Origin: Verrucomicrobiaceae bacterium
GTDB taxonomy: Bacteria > Verrucomicrobiota > Verrucomicrobiia > Verrucomicrobiales > Verrucomicrobiaceae
Direction of reading: 5' to 3'
Assembly: GCA_016713245.1 (NCBI GenBank)
Contig: JADJPM010000004.1
Coordinates: 2,914,001 to 2,978,000, forward strand
Length of the DNA: 64,000 bases
The position numbers were made by a program, and so were the translations under genes. The notes beneath the pieces were generated by a model. That model was not told the DNA's origin and ran no database searches. It saw only the letters and a program-made list of their open reading frames with translations. Of this stretch, positions 52,324 to 60,794 are shown piece after piece (the stretch's first letter is position 1; each line of letters begins with the position of its first letter).

Positions 52324-52788
52324 TCACTCGCCGATCCACACAGGTGTGCCGACGGGCACGAGGTCGTAGAGCTCGATGACGGCTCGATTGTGGAGCCTCA
52401 CACACCCGTGGCTGGCAGGGCGTCCGATGGATTTTTCATCGTTGGTGCCGTGGATGTAGATGTATCGCGAGTAGGTGTTCGCGTTGTGCGGCTGGGTGCC
52501 GCGCAGCCAGAGGACACGGGTGAGGACGAAGTCGGAAGCGGTGTCCATACTGGGTGTCCAAAGGCCGACGGGCTGGCGACTTTTGAAGATGGTGCCGCTT
52601 GGCGCTCCTTCGCCATGCTTCTCTTGGACGATGAAACTGCCCAGCGGGGTCTTGTTGCTGCCCTCCACGGTGCCAAGCCCGAATTTCGAGGTGCTGCAGG
52701 GCCACTCGCGGACAAGGCGGATGCCATCAAAAAGGCGCAGGGTCTGCGTGCCGATGCTGACTTCGATGCGGGGCTGCTGGAGGTTCAT
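52324..52788 (-). CDS. L,D-transpeptidase (YkuD) domain protein
   Basis: 154 residues. The YkuD catalytic pattern is complete: IYIHGTND near residue 111, then the S-x-G-C-V-R-L motif SIGRPASHGCVRLHN with the catalytic Cys. It would cross-link or cut peptidoglycan stem peptides (3-3 cross-links). No signal peptide is evident (MNLQQPRIEVSIGTQTLRLF), so either export is non-classical or the true start lies elsewhere. Convergent with pcnB across the REP cluster. Confidence 0.8.
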   Translation of the reverse strand: MNLQQPRIEVSIGTQTLRLFDGIRLVREWPCSTSKFGLGTVEGSNKTPLGSFIVQEKHGEGAPSGTIFKSRQPVGLWTPSMDTASDFVLTRVLWLRGTQPHNANTYSRYIYIHGTNDEKSIGRPASHGCVRLHNRAVIELYDLVPVGTPVWIGE

Positions 52789-52818
52789 GCGGGCAGGCTA
52801 TCATCCGCCACGCTGGAT

Positions 52819-54189
52819 TCAACGGGCCACCAGCTTGTTCTGAAGGTTGTTGAGCTCGATCATGTTCGCCTTGCCGCCGGTGACGACGATGGACGGCTCT
52901 TTGCTACGTTTTTCGACGGGGCGGTCGTCGCGGACGAGATTGCCGATGACGGAGCTATTGGTGACTTTTTCAAGGCGGATGCCGGCACCATCGCTGTCGA
53001 GCACGCTGTTGTTGGAAACGCGGAAGCGGTCGCAGCCTTGGATGTCGAGGGCAGCCCGCTTTTTCCAGACGCCGGAGATGGTGTTGTCGCTGACGCTGGA
53101 GTTTTCGCAGCGGAGAAAGACGAGGCCGTTCTTCTCGGCGTTGTCGAAGCCGTTCACGAGGTAGCGCGGGTTGCGGTCGAAGTTGTTGGAGCTGACGAGG
53201 ACGTTCGAGCTGTCGGTGACGATCAAATCGTGCTGAAAGCCCTCCCAGAAGGTATTGCCGGTGATGACCACGCCGCGGGAGTCGCGGATCTCGATGTTCA
53301 CCTGCACATCCGAGAAGACATTGGCGCTGATGGTCACATTGCCCTCGCGGGTGCTCGGGCGGCCTTGGCGGCGTTCGAGGGAGGGATCGGTGCCGGCCCC
53401 GAGGATGCGGATGTTGGCGGAATCGGGCGCTTTGTTCGTGTGCTGGATGGTGCAGCCGGTGATGGCCACCTCGCCGATGGAGCCACCGGTGGAGTCGAGC
53501 AGGATGTTCGCAGCCGGTTTGCCCTCGGCGGCATGGTTGCTCTCGATGTCGCAGGTGCCGATGTGCAGGTTGCGCACGTTGCCGCCGATGGAGACGATGC
53601 CGCCGCCTTGGTTGTAGCTGATGTGGCTGCCGATGACGTTCGTCTGGTGGATGTTCACGTTGTCATAAAAGACGCCGATGCCGGTGTTGTGGTAGAAATG
53701 ACAGGCGCTGATGAGGACGTTGCGGTTTCGGGTGGTGAAATGCGTGGCGTGGCGAACCTCGCGAATGACGACACGGCTCAGGGTGATCTGCATGCTGCCG
53801 GTGGCCTCGATGCCATCGGCCTCTGGATGCCTGCCGATGATTTCCACGCCCTCGACCATCGGCGTGCGCTCGTTTTCCCAGACCTGCGGCTTGAAGGTGC
53901 TCGGCGCAGCGCTGCCATCGTGCGTGCCGATAAAATGGATCGCCGGTCCGGCGGCCTCCATGACGAGGCGCGGCGTGCCATCACCGGAAAGGGCGGCAAA
54001 GCCGGTTTTGCTCAAATCGACCTTCACCGTGCCGGTGAGCCGGTAGGTGCCCTTCGCGAGGCGCACGCTGCCCTGGGTATCGAAGAGCTTTTGCAGCGCG
54101 GCGGTGTCATCCGCCTTGCCATCTCCCACGGGCTGCTGGGCATGCAAAAGGTTGGTTAAGGCGAAAAGGAGCAGAGCGGCGTGTTTCAT
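52819..54189 (-). CDS. Secreted right-handed beta-helix (pectate-lyase-like) protein
   Basis: 456 residues from MKHAALLLFALTNLLHAQQP, a signal peptide start preferred over an upstream Met 39 codons earlier. The mature protein has the parallel beta-helix pattern: DDTAALQKLFDTQGSVRLAK, then many short repeats such as ISACHFYHNTGIGVFYDNVN, VVITGNTFWEGFQHDLIVTD and VSNNSVLDSDGAGIRLEKV. Members bind or cleave polysaccharides, but no catalytic triad is evident. It is divergent from a PQQ-propeller gene 400 bp away. Confidence 0.8.
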   Translation of the reverse strand: MKHAALLLFALTNLLHAQQPVGDGKADDTAALQKLFDTQGSVRLAKGTYRLTGTVKVDLSKTGFAALSGDGTPRLVMEAAGPAIHFIGTHDGSAAPSTFKPQVWENERTPMVEGVEIIGRHPEADGIEATGSMQITLSRVVIREVRHATHFTTRNRNVLISACHFYHNTGIGVFYDNVNIHQTNVIGSHISYNQGGGIVSIGGNVRNLHIGTCDIESNHAAEGKPAANILLDSTGGSIGEVAITGCTIQHTNKAPDSANIRILGAGTDPSLERRQGRPSTREGNVTISANVFSDVQVNIEIRDSRGVVITGNTFWEGFQHDLIVTDSSNVLVSSNNFDRNPRYLVNGFDNAEKNGLVFLRCENSSVSDNTISGVWKKRAALDIQGCDRFRVSNNSVLDSDGAGIRLEKVTNSSVIGNLVRDDRPVEKRSKEPSIVVTGGKANMIELNNLQNKLVAR

Positions 54190-54349
54190 GAAGCCTTTGA
54201 ATACGGAGCCGAAGGCGCTTTGTGAAGCCTGAAGCGCAAAAAAGGCCCCCGATTTCGATGGGGATGGCGCGGCGGACTGCTGCGTGCCGTGACGGGGCAA
54301 ACGCATGGAATGAGCAAGTGGTCATGGGTTCTAACACGAATCCAATCCA

Positions 54350-54414
54350 GAATGAAAACGAATGGCCGCGAATAGGGGTGAAAAGGGAAATTCGTGGCCA
54401 TTCGCGTGTCATTC
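54350..54414. repeat. Inverted repeat in the divergent beta-helix/PQQ intergenic region
   Basis: The 402-bp gap between the divergent genes at 54189 and 54592 holds a palindromic element: GAATGA-n-CGAATGGCCGCGAAT on the left and its inverted counterpart ATTCGTGGCCATTCG-n-TCATTC on the right, plus a further CATTCGCGTTC after it. I see no gene in this gap. It probably also contains both promoters, which I cannot place. Confidence 0.6.
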
Positions 54415-54591
54415 TTTTCCATTCGCGTTCAAAATGAATCGCTCGTCGGACGCTTGCGTTGGTTTGGCGTGCTCATTCCGCTCTCGAAAAGATGTATTCG
54501 CTGGAATCAGAGTGCGTAATCCCTGTGGGTGCCGTGACGCAGCGATTTTTCCCGATTGGCGGGCGCATCTGGCTCCGTTAGATGGGGCCGC

Positions 54592-55884
54592 ATGAAACGC
54601 ACGCTTGCCCTCCTCGCCCTTCTTTCCCTCTCCGCCGCCGCCAAGACCGACTGGAGCCGCTTCCGCGGCCCGAACGGCACCGGCCTCGCCGACACCACCG
54701 GCCTGCCGAGCGTCGTGGACGATAGCACCACGCTGTGGAAAGCCCCGTTGGGCAAAGGCTGGTCCTCCCCCGTGCTGTTTGCCGACAAAGTCTTTGTCAC
54801 CGCCGAGACCGCCGCGAACAAGCGTGCTGTGATCGCCCTTTCCGCCGCTGATGGAAAGGAAGTCTGGCGCTACGAGTCCGAATTCGTCCCGCACAACATC
54901 CACAAGACCTACAACACCTTCGCCAGCAGCAGCCCCTTTGCCGATGCGGAACGTGTGTACATCAACTGGAGCAGCGGCACGGATATCCAGGCCCTCGCTT
55001 TGGATCACAATGGCAAACTTCTCTGGCACAACGACCATGTGGCGGACTACATCCACGAGCACGGCACCGGCATCTCCCCCATCGTCGAGGACGGCATCAT
55101 GATCGTGCGCAGTGAGTTCGATTGGCAGCGGGATGGCAAAGTCTATACCGAGGACCCCGCGCAGCAGAAGTGGACCTCCTGCATCGTCGGGCTCGACGCC
55201 AAAACCGGCAAGCAGGTCTGGAAGCTCGACATCCCGAACTGCCTCAACACCTTCTCCACGCCCGTCGTGCACACCTTGAAGAGTGGGAAGAAGGAAATCA
55301 TCTGCGCCGATACCGGCAGCGGCGTCATGGGCATCGACCTCCTCACCGGCAAGCTCAACTGGCAGCACAATCCCGGCTACAAGCAGCGCAGCCTCGGCTC
55401 CGGCGTGCTCAGCAACGGCTTTTACTTCTGCACCTTCGGCACCGGTGGCGGCGTGAAGGAAGTGGCGGCGCTCGATTTGAAGACCGGCAAGCCGCAGCCC
55501 GTGAATTTCGAGATTCCGAAAGGCCTGCCCTATGTCCCCTCCCCTCTCGTCATCGGCGAGCACATGTACCTCCTCGGCGATGGCGGCATCCTCCGCTGTG
55601 TCGAGCAAAAGACCGGCAAGGTGGTTTACGAAGAGCGTCTCGAAGGCACCAAAGGCAGCGCGAAATTCTTCAGCAGCCCCGTCGCCGGTGATGGCAAGAT
55701 CTTCTGCGCTAGCCAGCAGGGCGATCTCATCGTCGTCAAAGCCGGGCCGAAGTTCGAAAAGCTCGGCGTCAGCGCCCTCGACGCCCCCGTGAACTCCGTC
55801 CCCGCCATCGGCGACAAGCGCCTCTACATCCGCACCGCGAACTCCCTCTACTGCCTCGGTGCCAAAGGCCAGCCGGTGCCGTAG
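54592..55884 (+). CDS. PQQ-binding-like beta-propeller protein, secreted
   Basis: 430 residues from MKRTLALLALLSLSAAAKTD, with a signal peptide and mature start DWSRFRGPNGTGLADTTG. Propeller blades such as VIALSAADGKEVWRYESEFV, LDAKTGKQVWKLDIPN and KTGKVVYEERLEGTK cover the length. Similar in plan to 39228 and 41492 but lacking the C-terminal sandwich of the latter. Export expected; no catalytic motif seen. Its 3' flank carries a GGAG-type REP. Confidence 0.85.
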   Translation: MKRTLALLALLSLSAAAKTDWSRFRGPNGTGLADTTGLPSVVDDSTTLWKAPLGKGWSSPVLFADKVFVTAETAANKRAVIALSAADGKEVWRYESEFVPHNIHKTYNTFASSSPFADAERVYINWSSGTDIQALALDHNGKLLWHNDHVADYIHEHGTGISPIVEDGIMIVRSEFDWQRDGKVYTEDPAQQKWTSCIVGLDAKTGKQVWKLDIPNCLNTFSTPVVHTLKSGKKEIICADTGSGVMGIDLLTGKLNWQHNPGYKQRSLGSGVLSNGFYFCTFGTGGGVKEVAALDLKTGKPQPVNFEIPKGLPYVPSPLVIGEHMYLLGDGGILRCVEQKTGKVVYEERLEGTKGSAKFFSSPVAGDGKIFCASQQGDLIVVKAGPKFEKLGVSALDAPVNSVPAIGDKRLYIRTANSLYCLGAKGQPVP

Positions 55885-55901
55885 TTCGAAGAGACATCCT
55901 T

Positions 55902-55926
55902 GGAGGGCGGGATTCCATTCCCGCCC
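55902..55926 (+). repeat. GGAG-type REP after the PQQ gene
   Basis: GGAG followed by stem GGCGGGA / TCCCGCC with a 5-nt loop (TTCCA). The same palindrome occurs in reverse at 44356-44380. It lies 18 bp downstream of the PQQ stop. Confidence 0.75.
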
Positions 55927-55945
55927 AAGTGCCCCGCGACTCCAC

Positions 55946-56035
55946 GGCATCCAGGCCGCTGAAAGTCGCCAAGAACGCAGCTCCGCCGCCAAGCTCTTCT
56001 CCGCTCTCATTGACGAACTGTCTTCTGTCACATGA
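55946..56035 (+). pseudogene. hsdS-like C-terminal remnant (left)
   Basis: The frame ending at TGA 56033-56035 reads GIQAAESRQERSSAAKLFSA then LIDELSSVT. This resembles the C-terminal coiled-coil end of type I restriction specificity subunits (alternating Ala/Glu/Arg then LF-x-A-L-x-x-EL). It has no start and no upstream specificity domain, so it is a remnant. Its stop overlaps the ATG of the HNH gene. Family assignment is by short motif only. Confidence 0.45.
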
Positions 56036-57174
56036 ACAGCACGCGTGCCCAGCATGAGAAAGCTTACGTTGTGGCGTTGGATCGCCACGATGGGAAGTTT
56101 GGCATCCAAGAAGCCAAGCGACGTCTCGAACACACAGGGTTGAATTCGAATTCTGCAGCGGATTTCATTTACAATATCGGCCACTTACTTCGCGGCGAGG
56201 GCTACAAGCGAGAGATGAGCGTATCGGCGACAGATCATTTCCTGGCATGGATCCGTCGCGACCGCGGGGACGAAGCGCTGGCTAATGCGCTCGAAGCCCT
56301 TAGGCAGCATATCGCCTATCGAAACGACCAGAAGGGCCTCACCAAGCCCGAACTCCGGAAAGTGCTGGGACGGCATCAGGCTCTTCTCAGCACTCCCGCT
56401 GATAGCTTGCTGATTCTGAACTGGAAGGACAAGGAGTCAGCCGGGTTCACAGATGAATTCCCCCTGGATTGGTTTGCCAGCGTGGGCACGCTGATAAAGA
56501 AACAGCATGTGGTCCGGGACCGTCAGGGGAACCTTTACCGCGCCTATTGCGACGTCACGGTGAATGGGAAGGCGGCAGATCTAGATTACGAGGCCTACCC
56601 CAAAGAGAATGCGCCCGACAAAATGCTGCTTGGGGTCATTCGATTGATCTTCGAAGACGAAGATAGGTGTTCCCTTGCTAGTGTGAAGTGGAAACCGCGA
56701 AGCTCGAAGGTCTTCGCAGATGCGGCCTACAGCAGCCCTAATGTTCGGGTGCCTCCTGAGAAAGACTACACGCCACCGACCGCGCCGTCCGCAAAGGTGG
56801 ACCGCCGAGTCCGGGAGCGGCTCGGTCAGCCGGCGTTCCGCCGGAAGCTGAAGTCCGTCTATGCCAATCGCTGCTGTATCAGTGGATGCACCGTGACGGA
56901 GGCATTGGAAGGAGCGCACATCGACCCATACATGGCACCGGCGTCCGACAACATTCGCAACGGATTGCTTCTCCGAAGCGATCTACACACACTCTTTGAT
57001 CGTCACCTTATCGCCATCGATCCCAACACGATGCGGGTCCATGTATCGAAGCGAGCCCGGTGTGCAGCGGGTTATGAACAAGTGCACGGACTTACCCTTC
57101 GAGTGCCGGACGAGCCAACCCATCGGCCTGATCAAGAAGCACTTCGCCGCCACTGGCAAAACAAGCAAGAATGA
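56032..57174 (+). CDS. HNH endonuclease domain protein
   Basis: 380 residues. N-terminal half unrecognised (KAYVVALDRHDGKFGIQEAK, TPADSLLILNWKDKESAGF). The C-terminal HNH_2-type domain starts near residue 275: RCCISGCTVTEALEGAHIDP, then NIRNGLLLRSDLHTLFDRHL and IAIDP. The conserved H-I-x-P and D-x-H-x-x-F-D positions suggest an active nuclease. Similar proteins occur in restriction and defence loci. Both ends overlap short hsdS-like remnants (ATG/TGA overlap at the left, ATGA at the right), so it probably entered or remained in a decayed type I restriction locus. Confidence 0.75.
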   Translation: MNSTRAQHEKAYVVALDRHDGKFGIQEAKRRLEHTGLNSNSAADFIYNIGHLLRGEGYKREMSVSATDHFLAWIRRDRGDEALANALEALRQHIAYRNDQKGLTKPELRKVLGRHQALLSTPADSLLILNWKDKESAGFTDEFPLDWFASVGTLIKKQHVVRDRQGNLYRAYCDVTVNGKAADLDYEAYPKENAPDKMLLGVIRLIFEDEDRCSLASVKWKPRSSKVFADAAYSSPNVRVPPEKDYTPPTAPSAKVDRRVRERLGQPAFRRKLKSVYANRCCISGCTVTEALEGAHIDPYMAPASDNIRNGLLLRSDLHTLFDRHLIAIDPNTMRVHVSKRARCAAGYEQVHGLTLRVPDEPTHRPDQEALRRHWQNKQE

Positions 57175-57326
57175 TGAAATCACATCTCACCGAACAACGC
57201 CGGGTCGTGGCCAAAGCGGAGCAACGAATGGCCTTGGTGGACGCGTTGGAAACGCAGCTCGCCGCCTCCCGCACCAGCGCCGCGAACCTCCTCTCCGCCC
57301 TCGCGGCAGAACTCACGGCTGACTGA
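57171..57326 (+). pseudogene. hsdS-like C-terminal remnant (right)
   Basis: A 51-codon ORF reading MMKSHLTEQRRVVAKAEQRM then ALVDALETQLAASRTSAANL, LSALAAELTAD. The TEQRRVVAKAEQRMALVDAL pattern is the hallmark end of type I restriction S subunits (x-EQ-RR-I/V-VAK-x-x-x-L-MAL-x-DAL). The rest of the subunit is missing. It may be translated from its ATG, which overlaps the HNH stop, but is very likely a fragment. Confidence 0.75.
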
Positions 57327-57343
57327 AGCCTTTCCCTCATCCC

Positions 57344-57883
57344 ATGCGCTCTGCTGTTCCTGAAAAGCTGCTCCGCCTCATCGACGAAATCGACGACCAC
57401 GGCCACGCGAGCCTCAACCAGTTAGCGGTGCTGACCACGTGGTTCGTGCCTGTGGAGCGGCCAGGCACCTTTGGCCTATGGGTGGCAAAACGGGCAGCCG
57501 GGCGCAAAGGAAAGACCATCGGAGAAGCCGGGGCTTTGCTGAATGAGGCCCGGAAGCTGTTGGGCATCACCTCGACACGAGAAAGCTTTCTCCACCGTCC
57601 GGCCCCGCAGGCTGCCGCGTTGCTACACGAGCAGGCCGCTGCGCTGCTGGTCGCGATGAAGCCGCATGCCTGCCGGCCTCTCCTGCTCTTGCAGCAGGGG
57701 CTGGCGCTCTATCTTGGCCTCGATCAAGGCCCTGAGGCCGCCGGCGCCCTCGCGGCAGTCTTCTGCCAGCATCATGACCCTCGCCTCGGTGAAACCCTCT
57801 GTGGCCCCAGTCGGACTAAGCTCTTCGATGTCATCGACTTCATGCACCGCATCGAGGCATTCGAAGAAGACGAAGGGCGCTAA
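57344..57883 (+). CDS. Hypothetical protein of the HNH/DUF3024 island
   Basis: 179 residues, mostly helical, soluble. Segments KLLRLIDEIDDHGHASLNQL and GKTIGEAGALLNEARKLLGI look globular; the C-terminal part is ALLHEQAAALLVAMKPHACR and ends in FMHRIEAFEEDEGR. I do not recognise a family. It follows the hsdS-like remnant by 17 bp and precedes DUF3024 by 35 bp, so it may belong to the same defence-associated unit. Confidence 0.6.
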   Translation: MRSAVPEKLLRLIDEIDDHGHASLNQLAVLTTWFVPVERPGTFGLWVAKRAAGRKGKTIGEAGALLNEARKLLGITSTRESFLHRPAPQAAALLHEQAAALLVAMKPHACRPLLLLQQGLALYLGLDQGPEAAGALAAVFCQHHDPRLGETLCGPSRTKLFDVIDFMHRIEAFEEDEGR

Positions 57884-57918
57884 GCGTCCCAAACCCCATC
57901 CTGCCGAACAAAACGCTC

Positions 57919-58269
57919 ATGCCCTTCACTGACGAAGAACTCACGCAGCACCTCCGAGTGCTGGAGGAATGCTTTTGGTCCCGACGCCGTCCGCCGCTGC
58001 ATTTGCGCGACAAGGTTCGCGAAGGACAGCGCATTCAGGACCGCACGATCGAACTCTTTTTCGTCCGCCCGGCCTTCGAACGCCCCGGCGAGTGGGTGGA
58101 GGGGAGCATCGCCAAGATTCAAGGCATGGTGCAGCAGGGCGTGTGGCGCATTTTTTGGAAACGTGCCAGTGGCCGCTGGTTCCGCTACCAGCCTTGCCCA
58201 GAAGCCCCTTCTCTCGCGGAGGCCCTGCAGGTGATCGACGCCGACACGCACGGCTGCTTCTTTGGCTGA
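57919..58269 (+). CDS. DUF3024 domain protein
   Basis: 116 residues covering the whole family length: LEECFWSRRRPPLHLRDKVR, then RIQDRTIELFFVRPAFERPG, IAKIQGMVQQGVWRIFWKRA, RWFRYQPCPEAPSLAEALQV and the diagnostic end DADTHGCFFG. DUF3024 proteins have no assigned activity. A strong inverted repeat follows 43 bp downstream. Confidence 0.85.
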   Translation: MPFTDEELTQHLRVLEECFWSRRRPPLHLRDKVREGQRIQDRTIELFFVRPAFERPGEWVEGSIAKIQGMVQQGVWRIFWKRASGRWFRYQPCPEAPSLAEALQVIDADTHGCFFG

Positions 58270-58312
58270 GCAGATCATCGAGCGCACGGACGAGGAGGAT
58301 CTGCCCAAACTG

Positions 58313-58375
58313 GCTGACAGAAAAATGGGGACAGCAAAATTTCTCTCATTTTTATGCCCCCATTTTTCTGTCAGC
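58313..58375. repeat. 18-bp perfect inverted repeat after DUF3024
   Basis: GCTGACAGAAAAATGGGG (58313-58330) and its exact complement CCCCATTTTTCTGTCAGC (58358-58375) flank a 27-nt A/T-rich loop. The stem is long enough to act as a terminator, but it lacks a clean T-run and could be the end of a small mobile element. Much lower GC than its surroundings. Confidence 0.8.
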
Positions 58376-58550
58376 TTCCGGGTTATGTGAGTCGGGTGAC
58401 GATACCCTGCTGCGGAGCGTGGAAGCCATCGTTTAGGGGCGATTCCCCCACCCTTCGTTTCTCCCTTTTCGCCATTTCAGCGCAGCGGCATTCCGGGGCG
58501 ATCCTCGGGCTTGGCAAAGTCACTCGAACCGCCTATACCTCGCGGCTCGC

Positions 58551-59432
58551 ATGAACATCCCTCCGCCTGATCTGCCGCCTCCCGGAAACCTGCCACCTCC
58601 CGGCGGGCTGCCGCCGCCACATCTTCCCGCGCCGAATCTGCCTCCACCGGCCAATAGCGGCCCTGAGCGTGTCATTTCGCAGTTCGAGCGTGCGCCGGTC
58701 GAAACCAGCACGGCGGCCAAGGTGGCCAAACAGATCGAAGAGGCCATTCCCGAGCGGCCATTGATGGAATCCGCCGCCTTGATCGAAGATGCGAAGACCT
58801 ATCCCTGGCGTCGCGGTCAAAGTCACCTTCTGCGCATCGGCTCGATGATCGCCGTGGCGTATGCCATTGGCGTGAAACTGCCGCTCGCCGCCATCATCGT
58901 CATGATTCTGACCGCCATCTACACCGGCAGCTTCATTTACAAAGTCATCCATTCCACCCTCGAAGGCTCCGATACCCCGCCGGACTGGCCGAAGCCAAAT
59001 GAATCCGTCGAGGACCTTCTCAAACCAGGTCTGCGCATCACCGCCGCCTTCCTCGTGGCGCATGTGCTCTGGCTGTTCGTCTTTCTAAATACCGATTCGC
59101 ATGTCGGCATGAACCCCGTGGCGCAGTGGGCCAGCTACCTCGTGGCGGCGGCTTATTTCCCCTTCGCCATCATGATGATCGTTTTTCAGGAGAGCTTCGC
59201 CTCCTGTGCGCCGTGGATTTCCATCCCCGCCATGCTTCGCTGCCTGCCAGCGGCCAAAACCGCGCTCGGCCTCTCCGCCGCCGCCTTCGTGGCGGTGCAT
59301 GCTTTGAAGCTCATCCCCTTCGTCGGCGACCTCCTCTCAGCCGGTGCCGGCATCGTGCTCTTCATCATGCTCGGCCGCATGGTCGGCATGATCGCCGCGC
59401 AGCACCGCAAAGCGCTCGCCGAGCTGCATTGA
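58551..59432 (+). CDS. Proline-rich N-terminus, multi-pass membrane protein
   Basis: 293 residues. The first ~40 residues are a proline-rich low-complexity tail (repeats of LPPPG and PPP). They are followed by about six hydrophobic segments, including RIGSMIAVAYAIGVKLPLAA, ITAAFLVAHVLWLFVFLN, WASYLVAAAYFPFAIMMIVF and AGAGIVLFIMLGRMVGMIAA. No family recognised with confidence; the layout is similar to DUF4013/Yip1-like membrane proteins. Precedes dhaL by 47 bp. Confidence 0.65.
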   Translation: MNIPPPDLPPPGNLPPPGGLPPPHLPAPNLPPPANSGPERVISQFERAPVETSTAAKVAKQIEEAIPERPLMESAALIEDAKTYPWRRGQSHLLRIGSMIAVAYAIGVKLPLAAIIVMILTAIYTGSFIYKVIHSTLEGSDTPPDWPKPNESVEDLLKPGLRITAAFLVAHVLWLFVFLNTDSHVGMNPVAQWASYLVAAAYFPFAIMMIVFQESFASCAPWISIPAMLRCLPAAKTALGLSAAAFVAVHALKLIPFVGDLLSAGAGIVLFIMLGRMVGMIAAQHRKALAELH

Positions 59433-59479
59433 TAGTGACCGTTTGACTTTACCTCCCAACCTCCGACCCATCCGCCGCC

Positions 59480-60115
59480 ATGCCGAAGACCACCCTCTCC
59501 AAAGAAGAAACCACCGCGATGCTCCACCAGGCCTGCGATGCCATCATCGCCGCCGAACCCATGCTCTCCGAAGCCGACCGCAACCTCGGTGATGGCGATC
59601 ACGGCCTCGGCATGGAACGCGGCATGAAAGCCGCCAAGGAAAAGCTCAATGCCACTCCGCCCGAGAGCGTCGAAAAGGCCTTCTCCTCTGTGGGCATGGC
59701 CATGATGAGCAGCATGGGCGGCGCCAGCGGGGCCATCTTCGGCACCTTCTTCCGCAACGGCGGGAAAGCCCTCGCGGGCAAAGAGTCCCTCGATGCCGCC
59801 GGGCTCGCCGCCTTCTTCCAGGCCGGTGTGGATGGCGTGAAGCAGCGCGGCGGAGCCGCCGTGGGTGACAAGACCTGCGTCGATGCCATGGAACCCGCCG
59901 CTCAAAAGGCCGCCGAAGTCGCCGGAGCCTCCCTCGCCGACGCCATCACCGCCATCGCCGCCGCCACCGAGGCCGGCAAAGAAGCCAGCAAGGCCATGGT
60001 CGCCAAATTCGGCCGCGCCAAAACCCTGGGTGAAGCCTGCATCGGCTTCCCCGATGCCGGAGCCTGCTCCGTCGTCGTCATCGTCAATGCGATGCGGGAT
60101 TACATCCACGCGTGA
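59480..60115 (+). CDS. dhaL: Dihydroxyacetone kinase-type phosphotransfer subunit DhaL
   Basis: 211 residues. The family signature RNLGDGDHGLGM (~33-45) carries the Asp residues that bind Mg-ADP; the helical-barrel continuation GGASGAIFGTFFRNGGKAL and DAGACSVVVIVNAMRDYI fits. DhaL transfers phosphate to dihydroxyacetone bound on DhaK. No dhaK or dhaM is nearby, so this could be a stand-alone paralogue. Its stop is 13 bp from the first attC, which marks the boundary of chromosomal sequence and the integron array. Confidence 0.85.
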   Translation: MPKTTLSKEETTAMLHQACDAIIAAEPMLSEADRNLGDGDHGLGMERGMKAAKEKLNATPPESVEKAFSSVGMAMMSSMGGASGAIFGTFFRNGGKALAGKESLDAAGLAAFFQAGVDGVKQRGGAAVGDKTCVDAMEPAAQKAAEVAGASLADAITAIAAATEAGKEASKAMVAKFGRAKTLGEACIGFPDAGACSVVVIVNAMRDYIHA

Positions 60116-60128
60116 GGCCCGGTCCGTC

Positions 60129-60223
60129 GGGCGAACGTCTCGGATCAGGCGACGGCGAGGAGTGGACTATGAATACACGACAGATAGCCTTCGAGCCGTT
60201 GCCTGCATCCGTTTTGTTCGCCC
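60129..60223 (-). other. Integron attC site A (last of the array)
   Basis: 95 bp with perfect 8-bp ends GGGCGAAC / GTTCGCCC. On the minus strand the L'' arm carries a one-base extra G relative to the L' arm and 5-nt unpaired spacers (AAAAC / GAGAC), the typical attC fold. The terminal arm reads as NKTDAGNGSKAICR, like the attC-derived peptides of environmental integrons. Confidence 0.8.
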
Positions 60224-60231
60224 TTGGTTGG

Positions 60232-60774
60232 TCACTTGAGTTTTGAGTCGAATGTGAGCTTGATCTCGCCGCCGGTTGGTTCAATTAGCGTGCCAACTTT
60301 CCGATCTGTTATTACAAAGTATCTGATCGCTCCAGTTCCGTAATCCAGTTCAAATCGGCCGTCTGGAAGTAGCTTCCATGTCCCTTTCGCTGCCTTCTCG
60401 ATCGGTGTATCTCTTCCCTTCGTGAGCAAAGTGCCATCTGGCACGAAGTCATAAGTAACTCCTGTCTGGCGGGTCCAGCGTTCGCCAATTGGCGAGATGC
60501 CTCGTGATGATGGAGTTTGTTCAGCTTGTTTGGTCGCGGTCTCACCGCTCAACCTCTTTATTTCGGCATCCACAGCCAAAGCGTCCTCAAGCTTCCCAGA
60601 TTTAGTAAACTCCAGTTTTAGTTTCTCCAATTCAGTAGTGTAGGTCTTCTGAATCGGAGCTGTTGCCTTGGTCATCGCTGACTCATAGCTACCTCGGAGC
60701 TTTGTAAGTTTTTCTGGCTCTGCGGCGAGGAGCGAAGTCGCAATGAGAGTGAAGACTAGCGTTCTTGGGAGCAT
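60232..60774 (-). CDS. Integron cassette gene: secreted helical protein
   Basis: 180 residues with signal peptide MLPRTLVFTLIATSLLAAEP. A helical region (YTTELEKLKLEFTKSGKLED, ALAVDAEIKRL) is followed by a beta-rich C-terminal domain (DFVPDGTLLTKGRDTPIEKA). No family recognised, though the helical part resembles a motif common in secreted proteins of this phylum. Markedly lower GC than the chromosomal genes. Stop is 9 bp from attC A and the start 20 bp from attC B, as in an integron cassette. Confidence 0.7.
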   Translation of the reverse strand: MLPRTLVFTLIATSLLAAEPEKLTKLRGSYESAMTKATAPIQKTYTTELEKLKLEFTKSGKLEDALAVDAEIKRLSGETATKQAEQTPSSRGISPIGERWTRQTGVTYDFVPDGTLLTKGRDTPIEKAAKGTWKLLPDGRFELDYGTGAIRYFVITDRKVGTLIEPTGGEIKLTFDSKLK

Positions 60775-60794
60775 GGCGATGGGCTTGGTTGGTT

